From assembly GCA_013995675.1 (NCBI GenBank), contig VWRR01000003.1:1-64000 (forward strand): 64,000 nucleotides of DNA, written 5' to 3'. The DNA is from Cyanidiococcus yangmingshanensis. Its lineage: Eukaryota; Rhodophyta; Bangiophyceae; Cyanidiales; Cyanidiaceae. Positions 31,649-41,634 of the stretch are shown piece by piece. The position numbers and the translations under genes were made by a program. The notes beneath the pieces are model-generated. The model was not told the origin of the DNA. It saw nothing but the letters and a program-made list of their open reading frames with translations, and made no database searches. Numbering within the stretch: the stretch's first letter is position 1; each line of letters starts with the position of its first letter.

Positions 31649-32491
31649 ATGAATGTATGGCTACTCGGCAGAGGAGACAATCGTCGACGCCAAGATGAAG
31701 TGCTTCAGCTGGAACGCGCCTTTTTGACTGATCGCACTGGACTCGAGTTCGTAAACTCGCAGAGTACAGATGACCTTCTCGCGGTAGCCGAGTCAGCGCG
31801 TGCCCAACGGTCGTGGCCACTGCTCGATCCGACCTGGATTTCGCCAGTCGGCACCGATAGCTGTGACGATCTCGTCTGGCAAAATCTCGAAAACACACTT
31901 GATAGTCGCCTGGACACGTTCTACTCTACGAGCGGTTTTGAGACGGGCAGCACACTCGGCGGAGCGAATGAGCTAGCGCCCGGCGAAGCGCTGCTGGTAT
32001 ACCGCTTCTGGCGACCTGTCCGAGTTTACGCTGTTCAGCTTAGAGTTTTCCAAGCAGATTTTCATCCCGGAAGACCTTTGTACCCATTCCAGATAGCACG
32101 TTTAGGTGTTGGATGCAGTCTCCAGGGCGGTATCTCTATGAGCTACGATTTGGAGCCACCCGCCTCGAACACCTCCGTGAACTACCGTTGCGCACCCACG
32201 ACGCAGTTGCAGACGTTCACGCTAGACGAAATGATGGTGGGCACTTATCTGGTGATATGTCTTCAAGGTTTCCCGCAACAACAATTAACGGATCGACTGC
32301 ATTACGCAGCCCTTTCGGAAGTACGGGTTTTTGGGGAACCTGTTGCACCGCCGCAGGTAGAGAGCCAGCTGACACGCCTCCTCCGTAGCGGCATTAGCTT
32401 TTCCGGTCGTGATGCAGCTGCATGGTTGCGAGCAGAAACTGTGTCATGTACGCGGGCTACCTTGGGTATCGATGAGGAGGAACCGGACTGA
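31649..32491 (+). CDS. F-box-type protein related to plant At4g00755 (beta-sandwich C-terminus)
   Basis: The C-terminal 200 residues match the domain found in plant F-box protein At4g00755: LENTLDSRLDTFYSTSGFE, LLVYRFWRPVRVYAVQLRVF, QADFHPGRPLYPFQIARLG and the final LHYAALSEVRVFGEPV. Plant members have an N-terminal F-box and act as SCF substrate adaptors. Here the ATG at 31649 lies inside that region. Just upstream, in frame, is DDIVWWPYLS, resembling the end of an F-box, but an in-frame stop precedes it. So the F-box may be present in another frame because of a base error, or may be lost. Called from remembered family sequence; moderate certainty. Confidence 0.55.
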   Translation: MNVWLLGRGDNRRRQDEVLQLERAFLTDRTGLEFVNSQSTDDLLAVAESARAQRSWPLLDPTWISPVGTDSCDDLVWQNLENTLDSRLDTFYSTSGFETGSTLGGANELAPGEALLVYRFWRPVRVYAVQLRVFQADFHPGRPLYPFQIARLGVGCSLQGGISMSYDLEPPASNTSVNYRCAPTTQLQTFTLDEMMVGTYLVICLQGFPQQQLTDRLHYAALSEVRVFGEPVAPPQVESQLTRLLRSGISFSGRDAAAWLRAETVSCTRATLGIDEEEPD

Positions 32492-33269
32492 ACGCGCAGC
32501 TTTGGGGGTCCCGAACAAAACCAGGCGCGTCGTTTTTGCCATCGCAACGCCTTGCCACCGTGGACGCCCGTGAGAGTGTATTGAGACCTTCTCTGAATGC
32601 GACTGAACCATCCAAGAGATTTCATGTGATATTTGAGAGATGCAACTGTTGGCAACGCTCTCCACTCGCTGATTTGCGTCTCAAACGATGAACCTTCCAC
32701 TGCTGACCGCGAAACGTAGAGGGCGGAGTTCCTGCCCCAGATCTGCTCAAAGATTATATCATGATCCTTCCATTCCTTGACTGTTTCAAAACGCCACCCC
32801 CCAGAGTAGATTGGCTTGAGGATTTCCAGATCGAAACTGTTTGGTTTACGATTACAGAGATAGGACGCCTCGTTCAGACAGCGGTTCTGGGCGTTGCGAA
32901 AACATTGAATAGGATAAGATCGCGGAGCGATTCGACAAAAGACGCTGGAGATCGGCGCTCGACTCCGATACGTACACGTTTTTCTGATGTGACTAGTTTT
33001 AGATGCTGTGTTTGTGAATCCTCCCCGGAGCGATACAATCACAGCGAAAGCGCAAGAGACTCCAGTGGCTGCGTAACGCACTCGTCTGGGCTGAAAGAGG
33101 GGACGCTTGCCCAAGCCGAGACCCGTTGGCATCTGTCCCTGAGCGTGGTGAAGCATACGAAAATGCCCTACCAGCGATTGGAAGGTACCGAACTGTGCAA
33201 ACGTTGCCACAGTCTGAAAACGTGGATAAATCTGGCGAATGAGGGGGGAATCGCAACTGCCGAAGTGTT
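32492..33269. other. Intergenic region between convergent genes
   Basis: Two long frames overlap here on opposite strands (minus 32302-33273, plus 32761-33375). Neither shows domain features, and the minus one overlaps the preceding gene by 190 bp. I treat the stretch as non-coding. Confidence 0.45.
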
Positions 33270-33944
33270 TCAACCTGACTCAGGAACGTGCTCACGAAAC
33301 ATACTTTGGATGCGCACGACTCGCCACACGATTGTGATGAAAAGTATGAACATTTCGACTAGCGTCGTTATCTGAAGTCGCCAGCTATGACCATACAGGC
33401 TCTGCCGTGTCCGGAAATCTTCTTGGATTGTGAGTTGCACCCGCTGCTTTAGCTCTTGGAGAGCCTGGGCCAGGGCGAACAGAGAGCGCTCGGCCTGGAC
33501 GAGATGCCCTTTTTGCAAAATTGTCTCCAGTTCCGGTATCCGCGGCACACTGAAACTGAAGCCAACCGGAACAGCGCGCGGCTCGCTCGACCAACAGAAG
33601 CAATAGTCACCATCCGCCGGTGCTTCGAATGCGAGCTCAGCCACTGGTGCAGGAGCAGTCGCCGTCAGCTGGTCTCCGCTGAGTGTTGTCGCCCGTGCAC
33701 GAATCAGAGCAGACCCGGCTCTCACTGAATAAAACTTGGCTCTCACCTGCTGGCCTGCGTATAGGTTTTCGAGGACGCAGGTCTTATGATTATTGTCTGC
33801 GCTACGCGGTTCGTAGACAAGCGCTGAGGTTCTATGGCTAAAGAGCAGCGAATTGCACAAACACCACAAGAGAGCTCCATATACCCAGACGAAACGTTTA
33901 CGAGGAGAGTGACGAAATTGGAGCCTGAAACCCCTCAGTCTCAT
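33270..33944 (-). CDS. p24/TMED family cargo receptor (GOLD domain)
   Basis: p24 proteins cycle between ER and Golgi in COPI/COPII vesicles and help package cargo. From the ATG at 33944: a signal peptide (FVWVYGALLWCLCNSLLF), a GOLD beta-sandwich with paired cysteines (HKTCVLENLYAGQQVRAKF and DGDYCFCWSS), a coiled coil (LFALAQALQELKQRVQLTIQ), then the family C-terminal pattern, a Leu/Val-rich transmembrane span (ITTLVEMFILFITIVWRV) and a short basic cytosolic tail with one Phe (IQSMFRE) instead of FF/KK. 224 residues, the usual size. The longer open frame upstream starts at TTG and lacks support. Confidence 0.82.
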   Translation of the reverse strand: MRLRGFRLQFRHSPRKRFVWVYGALLWCLCNSLLFSHRTSALVYEPRSADNNHKTCVLENLYAGQQVRAKFYSVRAGSALIRARATTLSGDQLTATAPAPVAELAFEAPADGDYCFCWSSEPRAVPVGFSFSVPRIPELETILQKGHLVQAERSLFALAQALQELKQRVQLTIQEDFRTRQSLYGHSWRLQITTLVEMFILFITIVWRVVRIQSMFREHVPESG

Positions 33945-34335
33945 GAGAACGGCTGACGAAAGCACTCTGAAACGAGCACCGACTTTGTTGGCCCACGCGG
34001 AATGCGCCTCCCGGAGAACGGCGCGCGCAGGGCGACGTTCCCTGGCCCTAAACAACGCGGGTCGGTTGTTTCAGCAGCATCGTCTGACAGGAATAGCAGT
34101 TTGAGCGACCCATTGGATATGTGCGGACCTCGAATGAAATACCCTGGTTCAAGTCTTGAGCGTATACGCGGGTAGACTGTGTAGTTATCGTAGAAATAGT
34201 TGATTTGCTCGCGAGTTCTGTAAATGGAATACCGCACGCTTGTTTGACGGCTTTTCTCCGTTCCCCCTATCTGGACAGTGTTACGGATCGAGGAAGGATG
34301 ATCGGTCCAGCAGAACATCGTGGCCTGCGCAAAGC
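33945..34335. other. Intergenic region
   Basis: No supported gene; likely promoter of the p24 gene. Confidence 0.5.
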
Positions 34336-34728
34336 ATGATACTCAAACAGAGCGTGGACTTTAGAGGCACCTACGGTCCAGTGACGAACGCCCATGTCTG
34401 CATGCGCGAACCGAACAAAATTGGTAACGACGCGCTGTCCGCGAGAGGCATCGCAGAGCGCTTCCAGGCAGGATTGATGGAGAGAGTTAGCGCCAATGAC
34501 AACTCGTTTCTGACGTCGCCTGGGCGCATCGATGCAGCCAGGAGCAAGGAGCTCACAAAGAGCATGCTGCGCACCCCTGTCCTAGGCGAGATTCGCCGCT
34601 ATAGAGCGTGCAATGGCAACACAAAACGTAGTGCGACTAACCTCCGTGAAAAGCTAGACCCGCCGCGACAGAAACATGTGCTGAACGCATCCTTTCGTGA
34701 GCACAAACTCGCCAAGGGACTGCCGTAG
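34336..34728 (+). CDS. Hypothetical basic protein
   Basis: ATG-started frame of 130 codons. The product is basic with polar low-complexity character (GIAERFQAGLMERVSANDNS, RIDAARSKELTKSMLR). No domain or targeting signal recognised. Codon choice is not clearly different from the neighbours, and an antisense frame overlaps. Could be a lineage-specific gene. Confidence 0.35.
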   Translation: MILKQSVDFRGTYGPVTNAHVCMREPNKIGNDALSARGIAERFQAGLMERVSANDNSFLTSPGRIDAARSKELTKSMLRTPVLGEIRRYRACNGNTKRSATNLREKLDPPRQKHVLNASFREHKLAKGLP

Positions 34729-35097
34729 CCAACACCTACTGGAAAGCAGTTCCGTTTGCCGCAGAGAAATGATTTTAAAAAATGCACCTCAGGTGATCGC
34801 TTTGTTCTGGAACGATACACGTCCCATCGTACGTCTGCGCTTCGATGCAGTCGATGAACGAGCTTTCCGAGCGAGAACTGAAACAAACGTTCAGCGGTAT
34901 GCAATGTTTACCTAGAACGCCAGGGATTGTTCCTCAAATTCTTTTCGGTGCCGACGCGGCTTTGATCAATGACCTCTCTGCTCGGCAAAGAATATGGAGA
35001 GCCGCCACCAAAGAATATTCGAGAGAAACTGCCTGACGCGTTCATATGTGCTGCTCGGTGACCTTCCCGGAGCTCATCCATTCATCACGGCTTGCGT
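34729..35097. other. Intergenic region
   Basis: No supported gene. Confidence 0.5.
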
Positions 35098-35628
35098 CTA
35101 TTTCGCCTGTGGTTCGGATTTAGGTCCTTCCTGCTCGTCCTCGTTGGAGCTCGCAGCCGCAACGAGCGCTTGTGAGCGAGTGGACTCAGCAGATGAGTCC
35201 GGCCCAGATCCCCGCGCAGAATGCGCACCAGAACGCGACATTGTTCCAGAGCCTGCCAACGATTGTTCCTTTCGTTGCACCTGCTCTGACAAACTCTCTG
35301 AATCTGGTTCCTCTTCTGGATCCGCATCATCGAAATGGTATTCATCTGGATGAGCCAGCATGCAGTCCTGCATACGCTGAAACGCGTCGTAGCAATCTGA
35401 TCCGCGCGGCTCGGACTCGCTCTCCAGGAAACAACGATAGGCAGCAATAAACGAGTCGCCGCAAGGTCCACGCTTCAGTGAGTCAATGCACGGGCAGTTC
35501 AAAGCGTCTTCAATCATCTGCTCCTTCGTGCGACCGTCGTCTGGCAAGTCTGGCCTCGCGTTGACGGACGCTTGATCGGTCGGCGCCTCGCGCCGAGTTG
35601 GCTCCTCGACAGTATGAGATCGTTCCAT
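35098..35628 (-). CDS. MIA40: Mia40/CHCHD4 intermembrane-space import oxidoreductase
   Basis: Mia40 introduces disulphides into small cysteine proteins entering the mitochondrial intermembrane space. Visible: the redox CPC motif (EDALNCPCIDSL, about residues 44-46), then a twin CX9C helical hairpin (CGDSFIAAYRC and CYDAFQRMQDC) followed by the family HPDEYHF. The tail (about 85-176) is acidic and Ser-rich. No N-terminal membrane anchor is present, like animal and plant Mia40 and unlike yeast. The frame opens at TTG; the ATG at 35628 gives 176 residues. Divergent from citrate synthase, 207 bp between ATGs. Confidence 0.92.
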   Translation of the reverse strand: MERSHTVEEPTRREAPTDQASVNARPDLPDDGRTKEQMIEDALNCPCIDSLKRGPCGDSFIAAYRCFLESESEPRGSDCYDAFQRMQDCMLAHPDEYHFDDADPEEEPDSESLSEQVQRKEQSLAGSGTMSRSGAHSARGSGPDSSAESTRSQALVAAASSNEDEQEGPKSEPQAK

Positions 35629-35835
35629 ATACCTCGCTATCCAATGCCTGCCGAGCAGAGTTCTGGGCAGCGACAAGAACCGATCGTCCCTGCGATCCCG
35701 AGCGCCTAGCGAGCGACCTTACCAAAATCCCAAAGGAGCAGATCTGAAGCAAGTTCCGCCACCGATTTGGAGACAAGATGCCGCGCACTAAAGTACGCCC
35801 TCTTTCACTTTAAAACTCGCGGTACAATACAGGAT

Positions 35836-37539
35836 ATGGCTACAACCGAAACGCAAAGTCTGGACCCAATTTCTAGAGCCCTATCGAGTCCGCTCCAGAG
35901 ACTACGCATTTTGGCGTTCGGGGACGTCCTTTGCCATGTGGCCGGGCGCCAGCCCGTCAGGGACGCCTGCGCGCTGGGCCCGCTCTCAGCGCTGACACAC
36001 GGTTTATCTCGTTTGTCGGGACAAACCGCGTTGCGGCAGCTGGCCATGTCGTCGACCGATGACACTGTTCCAGATAGATCGTTTCTGAAGAAAAATGAAG
36101 ATTCTAGTTCCCTAAGCGTTCGTGCGTGGGTGCGAAGAGATGCGCTTCCCTGTAAGCGTTCGCACTCCTGTGAGGTCTTGACGTCGCCAACCGACTCGTC
36201 GGTGGCGTTACGAGCGAAAGATCTCGTCCACGCCGTTCAGAGCGGAACCGGAGTGCGCACATTGTGCTATGACAGTGGCTATCTGAACACTATTATGGCG
36301 AAATCGAGTATTACTTTTATTGACGGCGAACGCGGAGTGATGCGTTACCGGGGAATTCCAATTGAACAGCTGGCTGAGCAGAGCTCTTTTCTAGAGACTG
36401 CTTTCCTCTTAATTTTCGGAGATCTCCCATCACAGACACAGTTGGAGCAGTTCAGCAAACTCGTTGCAGACCACTCCTTTCTGCATACGGACATTTGCGA
36501 CTACATGCGTTCATTCCGCTACGATGCTCATCCGATGGGCATTTTTATCTCGTCTATGGCCGCACTGGCAACCACGATATCCGCCGGAGATTTGCAACAT
36601 CTTGACAAACATATCTATCGGATTTTAGGCCAAGCGAGTACGCTTGCTGCGAACGCATATCGTCATCGTATTGGTCGTGCGTTTAATGAACCCCGATCTG
36701 ACTTGGGCTATACCGAAAACTTCCTTTATATGCTTGATCGGCTCTCTGAAGACGACTACCGACCACACCCGGCCATTGTGCGTGCCCTGGATGTGCTCTG
36801 GATCGTTCATGCTGATCACGAGTTGAACTGCTCCACAGCATGCATGCGGCACCTTATGAGCGCTCGAGTTGATCCATATACAGCGATCGGGGGCGCAGCA
36901 AGCGCGCTGTTCGGGCCTAGCCATGGCGGAGCCGCCGAAGCTGTTGTTCGCCAACTCGAGCGCATCCAGACCGTTGACAAGATTGAGCCATTCTTGGATA
37001 GAGTTAAGGCAAAAGAGGAACGTCTCTTTGGTTTCGGGCATCGAGTCTACAAATCATTTGATCCTCGCGCCAGAATTCTGAAGGAGCAGGTGGAGAAGAT
37101 TCTCGAACTTATTGGTGTCGAGGAACCGCTCTTCCTGGTGGCGAAAGAGCTCGAGAGACGTGCGCTGCAAGACCAATACTTTCGCTCGCGTCGTCTTTAT
37201 CCGAATGTGGATTTCTACAGCGGCGTTATTTATCGAGCGCTGGGGTTTCCGACTGACTTTTATCCGCTCCTCTTCGCCATCCCACGAATTGCGGGCTGGC
37301 TAGCGCACTGCCGAGAGGCACAATTGGCGGAACGTGAACTCGACCTTCGCGAGCATACGCATGTGATCCGCCCCGCGCAGGTCTATGTGGGCGCTGCACC
37401 TCGTCCTTTTGTACCGCTGCATTCGGGGAATCGCCCACCGTACCAGGAGCGCGATATTGAATGCTATCGGACGCGACTATCAACAAGACGCCGTCTGGGG
37501 CTCTTGTCGGGAGCCAGGTTGGAGGAGCGCATAGAATAA
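35836..37539 (+). CDS. CIT: Citrate synthase (bacterial/peroxisomal-type)
   Basis: Condenses acetyl-CoA and oxaloacetate to citrate. Conserved elements: YDSGYLNTIMAKSSITFIDG and GVMRYRGIPIEQLAE near residue 150, DHELNCSTACMRH (catalytic His, about residue 325), GPSHGGAAEAV (second catalytic His) and LFGFGHRVYKSFDPRA. This pattern is the hexameric bacterial-like type that in plants is glyoxysomal. The N-terminus carries about 130 extra residues before the catalytic fold, possibly targeting; I could not see a clear PTS2, and the C-terminus is not a PTS1. The frame opens at TTG (35767); the first ATG is 35836, giving 567 residues. Intact. Confidence 0.92.
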   Translation: MATTETQSLDPISRALSSPLQRLRILAFGDVLCHVAGRQPVRDACALGPLSALTHGLSRLSGQTALRQLAMSSTDDTVPDRSFLKKNEDSSSLSVRAWVRRDALPCKRSHSCEVLTSPTDSSVALRAKDLVHAVQSGTGVRTLCYDSGYLNTIMAKSSITFIDGERGVMRYRGIPIEQLAEQSSFLETAFLLIFGDLPSQTQLEQFSKLVADHSFLHTDICDYMRSFRYDAHPMGIFISSMAALATTISAGDLQHLDKHIYRILGQASTLAANAYRHRIGRAFNEPRSDLGYTENFLYMLDRLSEDDYRPHPAIVRALDVLWIVHADHELNCSTACMRHLMSARVDPYTAIGGAASALFGPSHGGAAEAVVRQLERIQTVDKIEPFLDRVKAKEERLFGFGHRVYKSFDPRARILKEQVEKILELIGVEEPLFLVAKELERRALQDQYFRSRRLYPNVDFYSGVIYRALGFPTDFYPLLFAIPRIAGWLAHCREAQLAERELDLREHTHVIRPAQVYVGAAPRPFVPLHSGNRPPYQERDIECYRTRLSTRRRLGLLSGARLEERIE

Positions 37540-37540
37540 A

Positions 37541-38029
37541 ATGGCCTCGAGTTGTACTGCGAGTCTTATCCTGGAAGGGCTGGAGGATTCGACCCAGATG
37601 TTGGTGGCCGCTGAAAGTTTCGGACATGAGAATCACGCTGCAGCAATCGCCGTAGCCAGATCAAGCGACGTCATCGCGCTCTGCTGGAAACGTTTGGGAA
37701 GTGTGTCGCAAAGGGGCAGCAAAAGTCCTGGCGATTGCAGAGACGCCGGCGTCAGACGATGTGATGACGGGCTTTTGTGGCATGCGCAACGGACTAGCAT
37801 CACCCAGAAGTTTCCCTAGAGCAAGATCCAGTTGACCACGCATCCCAGAGGCGCATACCCATGATGAAAACAAGTCGAGAGACGAGCACTGAAACAGATC
37901 TGGTCTCGAGACGGCCGAGGCTGGGCCATGCCTGTCGAGGACCCAACCCTCGCCGCCTGTATCATTCGTCTCTACGATTTGGTGCACTGGACCGCATACC
38001 AACGAGAACTGCAGTCTTCCATTGACTGA
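37541..38029 (+). CDS. Possible gene with discontinuous frame (uncertain)
   Basis: The first base after the citrate synthase stop begins a frame with ATG: MASSCTASLILEGLEDSTQM and AAAIAVARSSDVIALCWKR look like helical protein. A second coding-like stretch in another frame ends at 38029 with GWAMPVEDPTLAACIIRLYD and LVHWTAYQRELQSSID. The two halves would form one protein of about 150 residues if one or more base errors lie between 37700 and 37880. No family recognised. Alternatively two unrelated chance frames. Confidence 0.33.
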
Positions 38030-38340
38030 ATGCGAACTGATCAGGAACAGCCTTGTCGCTGAGTCAAACGCCCCATAGACAACATCGAGTGAACGATGCG
38101 CATGAGATCAGCAGAGCACTGTTGGACGCCAAACTCGGCACCGTGGTCAAGCCCAGCTATTGTCCAGTATAGGACCATTGTATCCCATTTAGGGCCCTCT
38201 TGTAAAGCATCAGATCGGCGCATCGCCGGCCATGGTCTAGCACGCCCGAGTCGCTCTTACAACGCGTCTCTGGCGTATCGTGGGTAACACTTTTCTGGCA
38301 CTGGAGCAAACGCTTGCCGCTGGGCAACCCTGCAGCTATC
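38030..38340. other. Intergenic region upstream of eL32
   Basis: No supported gene; expected promoter of the ribosomal protein gene. Confidence 0.5.
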
Positions 38341-38739
38341 ATGCCAAAGCCGCTCCAACGTACGAAAAGTGTGAAAAAGAGAACAAAGCGTTTTCGCCGC
38401 CACCAATCGGATCGTTTCAAACGGGTGAAGGAATCTTGGCGCCGGCCGAAAGGAATCGACTCGGCAGTGCGTCGCCGTTTTCGGGGCAAAACGCTGATGC
38501 CGAACATTGGGTACGGTACGGCACGCAAAACGCGTCACATGCTGCCGAATGGGTTTTTCCCATTTGTGGTTCACAACTCTGCAGACTTGGAGTGTCTTTT
38601 GATGCAGAATCGCAGGTACTGCGCGGTGATTGCTCATGACGTATCGGCTCGAAAACGCACAGCCATACTCGAACGAGCAGCCGCACTGGACGTACGAGTC
38701 GCGAACGCACACAGTCGCCTCGAATCTGTAGAGTCGTAG
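38341..38739 (+). CDS. RPL32: Ribosomal protein eL32 (60S)
   Basis: Structural protein of the cytosolic large ribosomal subunit. The sequence follows eL32 closely: [57 protein letters not shown], then the C-terminal [15 protein letters not shown] and [16 protein letters not shown]. 132 residues (human 135). The frame extends upstream from a TTG, but the ATG at 38341 gives the normal N-terminus ([11 protein letters not shown]). Single exon. Confidence 0.95.
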   Translation: MPKPLQRTKSVKKRTKRFRRHQSDRFKRVKESWRRPKGIDSAVRRRFRGKTLMPNIGYGTARKTRHMLPNGFFPFVVHNSADLECLLMQNRRYCAVIAHDVSARKRTAILERAAALDVRVANAHSRLESVES

Positions 38740-39348
38740 GAAACGCAGAGACGGTCCTGGTTTGGGGTTGGCACGAGTGTGGCCAACGGCGTCTGCATGA
38801 CAAAGAGTGCGGAACTGCTCGTATCAGCGCTGTGGTCGCGGGACCGCAGTGCAGTGATGTCTGGGCCTTTTGCTCAGAGGCCCGGCTGTAGCAACCGTTC
38901 GCTGCAGCATACGATAAGCGTTTGCGTGCTTGCCTCACGCCACATGCAGGTGTGCGAGTGCGCTGCACGAATAATTATCGGATACAGTCATTTTAGTTAG
39001 TAATTTGCCACCTAAAGGACCATTTTTCAGCGGCCTCCAACATACCGATCTTGGCAAGTGTCAACTGCACGCGAATGGTTCAGTCTCGCGAACGACGTCT
39101 CTTCATAGCATAGCTCTGCGGACGTGGGTGAGTCTACAATCATGCGAACTCTTCGCATATCGAGTCATCATTCCATCCAGCGCGCATACTAGGCTCGAGA
39201 TCCTAGCGTCTTCACTGAGGTCCGCGCACGGATGCGCTGGTGCGGAGCCCTGGTTATGCCCGTCACGAGCGCTCACCGAAGACGCAACGGCGTACACAAG
39301 CGCAGCGCTTGTGCGCGCCCATACCTTGTGCGTAACGCTTGAGCGGGA
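38740..39348. other. Intergenic region between convergent genes
   Basis: No supported gene. Confidence 0.55.
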
Positions 39349-41421
39349 TCAGTAGGCATCGATGGTGTCGTTTTCAGGGATGGGGACGATAGCGAGCCGT
39401 TGGTCGATCGATTCGGCAAGCGCCTCGGCTGCGCGCCACTGCTCCTCGGTACGAAGAGTGTACAGCTCCGGTACAAGACCTAGTTGCTCACCAAATGCCG
39501 CTTCTGGTGCTGAGCCGCGCTCTAGACTGCCTAATGCGCCTGGGCGCATAACAGGTTGTTGCCAACGCCCGAAACATTGCGCACACGTTGCGTATCCCAC
39601 TGGATCGTTGGCGTCGAGCATAAGATGGTTATTGATACGCACAGAAAGCTCGAACGCATGAGCTGGGTCATTTTCATATTCCAGAATTTTCTGACACCAG
39701 TAATTTCGATCCCGACACATGTTTCTTCCTCGTGTCAGCAGCTCGCGCTGGACAGCGTTCCAGCGTGCGTCATGCGTCCGTGCATTGTACCAGTCCGCTT
39801 CGGAGTACTGGTAATGGCTTGTCCGACGCGATGCGCGCTCAAATAGAGAACGGCGAGCCCAAGCGGGCACGGCCCCTTCAAAGGTATCATACCGCTTGTT
39901 GTACATCACGAAATTGTATGCTAGTTCTCGCCGGTACATATTCTCCATAAACTTGCGCACATCCACCTGCTGGGACGCGATCTCGATTGCCGCAGACAGT
40001 GACAGTGACTCTGAAAAGGACGCAGGCCGTCTACTCGATGAGCTTGTGCTCGGTAACGAAGATCCGCTGCCATGAAGAAGGGCGTCTTCACTGGTGAAGC
40101 CTGGTGACGCAGTGCCTGTTTGCGAAGGAAATGATTCTCCCGAGTCCCCGCCTTCGTCGCCGGCATGCTTCTCCAAAGAGTCGATGACCCGTTCCGCGCG
40201 GTCGCAGGCCCGCAAGCGGCCACCATGCTCGTCGATTGCTCGTTCCGCTGCTGCTCTATGCACCTTGATTGCCACATAGACAGGCGAAATGTGGCCAAAT
40301 GTGAGATACGGTGAGAGCAATGAGCCATACTCTGCACGGAGAGCCTCATTCTGATGTTCTGCTTTGACCGCGTAACCGTAGAGTTTGCGAGCAACGAACA
40401 CGGAGAGCAGGCGACGGGCAGCATTCTCTCCACCACGATACGCTGAGGCGCTGATCGTGGGCGCATCACAGTCGACGCCATTGCGGCGCAGGACTTGGAG
40501 CAGATGGCTCCTGTTCGCTGTTGCGAGCCAGTCCTCCGCGCTCCATCCTCGATCAACCTCTGGTGCTGGAGCGTATCCAAGCATGTGCAAGCCCGCCACG
40601 AGTTCTGGCGGAGTCGGCTCTATGGGCGCGCTCGGGCGCAGTTCGTGCAAGTACCGATCCCCGAGACCGCTACCCAGACGTGTCAAGAACGAAGACGCAA
40701 CCATTTCTTCGCGAACGCTCGCTGTCTCTACGGGAACTATGAGTGAGGTTTCAACCTCAAGGACTGGTCGGCCTGCCAGGGCGGCAACACGGGCAGCTCG
40801 CGTTCTCTGGTACCTTAGATGCCCGCGCTCCGTTACGATCGCAAATGCCCGCAAGGCAAACCCCTCAAATGTATTGATCTGCTGTGTCGACGCCTTCGCA
40901 GGGCCTCGGATCAAAACCGGCGCTGCCCCACCAAGAACGCTCAGTCCGCCAACAATCGTCGTTGAGGAAGATGCTGCCTCGCCAGATTCTAGATAACTGT
41001 CGCGACTCGCAGCACTGCGCGACGACGTGCCAGCAGCAGCCCCCGCCCTTGTGACAACGCTCAGCGCAGGGTCCAGACGCACGTGCACCGCCGCCGGTGA
41101 GACTCCGTGCCGCCGCACAAGGCTTTTCGTAAAGTCAATGAGGCCTTCCAACTGGAAGAGCACGTGCCGAAGAGATCCCTCCCGAGCCTCCTCCAAGTCA
41201 AGCACACTCAAACACACTAGGGGCAAGCACGCCAAGCGAGCGATGGACTTGGCGACTTCAAGAGCCTCATTGTGCACCGTCCGTGGCGCCCGCGTACACC
41301 AGTAGAGTACGTACGCCCCCGCCTCTTTACACGGCGCACTTTGGTTCAGCATGCGCACACGCTCCGGCTCCACGCGCGATTCGAGCACTGCCTGCTGAAA
41401 AATCTCGTGTTTTGAAGCCAT
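39349..41421 (-). CDS. Divergent class II photolyase-like flavoprotein
   Basis: Class II photolyases repair cyclobutane pyrimidine dimers using FADH and light. The N-terminal antenna domain has RVRMLNQSAPCKEAG, YVLYWCTRAPRTVHNEALEV and RHVLFQLEGL. Later come AIVTERGHLRYQR-type and VLEVETSLIVPVE segments, and the catalytic half has VRKFMENMYRRELAYNFVMY and YSEADWYNARTHDARWNAVQ (FAD-binding helix). The final signature differs from canonical members: where class II enzymes have a GxMHxxxRMxWxKKILEW-type segment, this protein reads GRNMCRDRNYWCQKILEYE. Two long Ser-rich insertions (about 128-155 and 405-460) expand it to 690 residues, against about 450-500. DNA repair activity is uncertain; it could be a derived member with another role. 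Confidence 0.82.
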   Translation of the reverse strand: MASKHEIFQQAVLESRVEPERVRMLNQSAPCKEAGAYVLYWCTRAPRTVHNEALEVAKSIARLACLPLVCLSVLDLEEAREGSLRHVLFQLEGLIDFTKSLVRRHGVSPAAVHVRLDPALSVVTRAGAAAGTSSRSAASRDSYLESGEAASSSTTIVGGLSVLGGAAPVLIRGPAKASTQQINTFEGFALRAFAIVTERGHLRYQRTRAARVAALAGRPVLEVETSLIVPVETASVREEMVASSFLTRLGSGLGDRYLHELRPSAPIEPTPPELVAGLHMLGYAPAPEVDRGWSAEDWLATANRSHLLQVLRRNGVDCDAPTISASAYRGGENAARRLLSVFVARKLYGYAVKAEHQNEALRAEYGSLLSPYLTFGHISPVYVAIKVHRAAAERAIDEHGGRLRACDRAERVIDSLEKHAGDEGGDSGESFPSQTGTASPGFTSEDALLHGSGSSLPSTSSSSRRPASFSESLSLSAAIEIASQQVDVRKFMENMYRRELAYNFVMYNKRYDTFEGAVPAWARRSLFERASRRTSHYQYSEADWYNARTHDARWNAVQRELLTRGRNMCRDRNYWCQKILEYENDPAHAFELSVRINNHLMLDANDPVGYATCAQCFGRWQQPVMRPGALGSLERGSAPEAAFGEQLGLVPELYTLRTEEQWRAAEALAESIDQRLAIVPIPENDTIDAY

Positions 41422-41634
41422 CCCACTTGCGTAACTTTCAAGACTTTTGCGTTCGACCTACAAGAAACCAAGAATATTCCTTCACCAAGAGCAACACTAG
41501 CGTCCTGGTGCTACCTAGCTCTCTCTCTCTCTGAATACAAGGCGTAAACCAAACGACCAACTTGTATGGAACCTTGAGACCGCTACAGCTCGCAGACGCC
41601 GCGACCCGAGACGCGCAGCCGTCGCAGATCGATC

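Noticed and set aside
32302-33273. 323-codon minus frame and a 204-codon plus frame over the same DNA
   Set aside because: Neither has a domain; the minus frame starts at TTG and overlaps the F-box-type gene antisense. Treated as chance.
35836-37539. Peroxisomal targeting signal in citrate synthase
   Set aside because: The family type suggests it, but no PTS2 nonapeptide fits the N-terminus and the C-terminus is not SKL-like.
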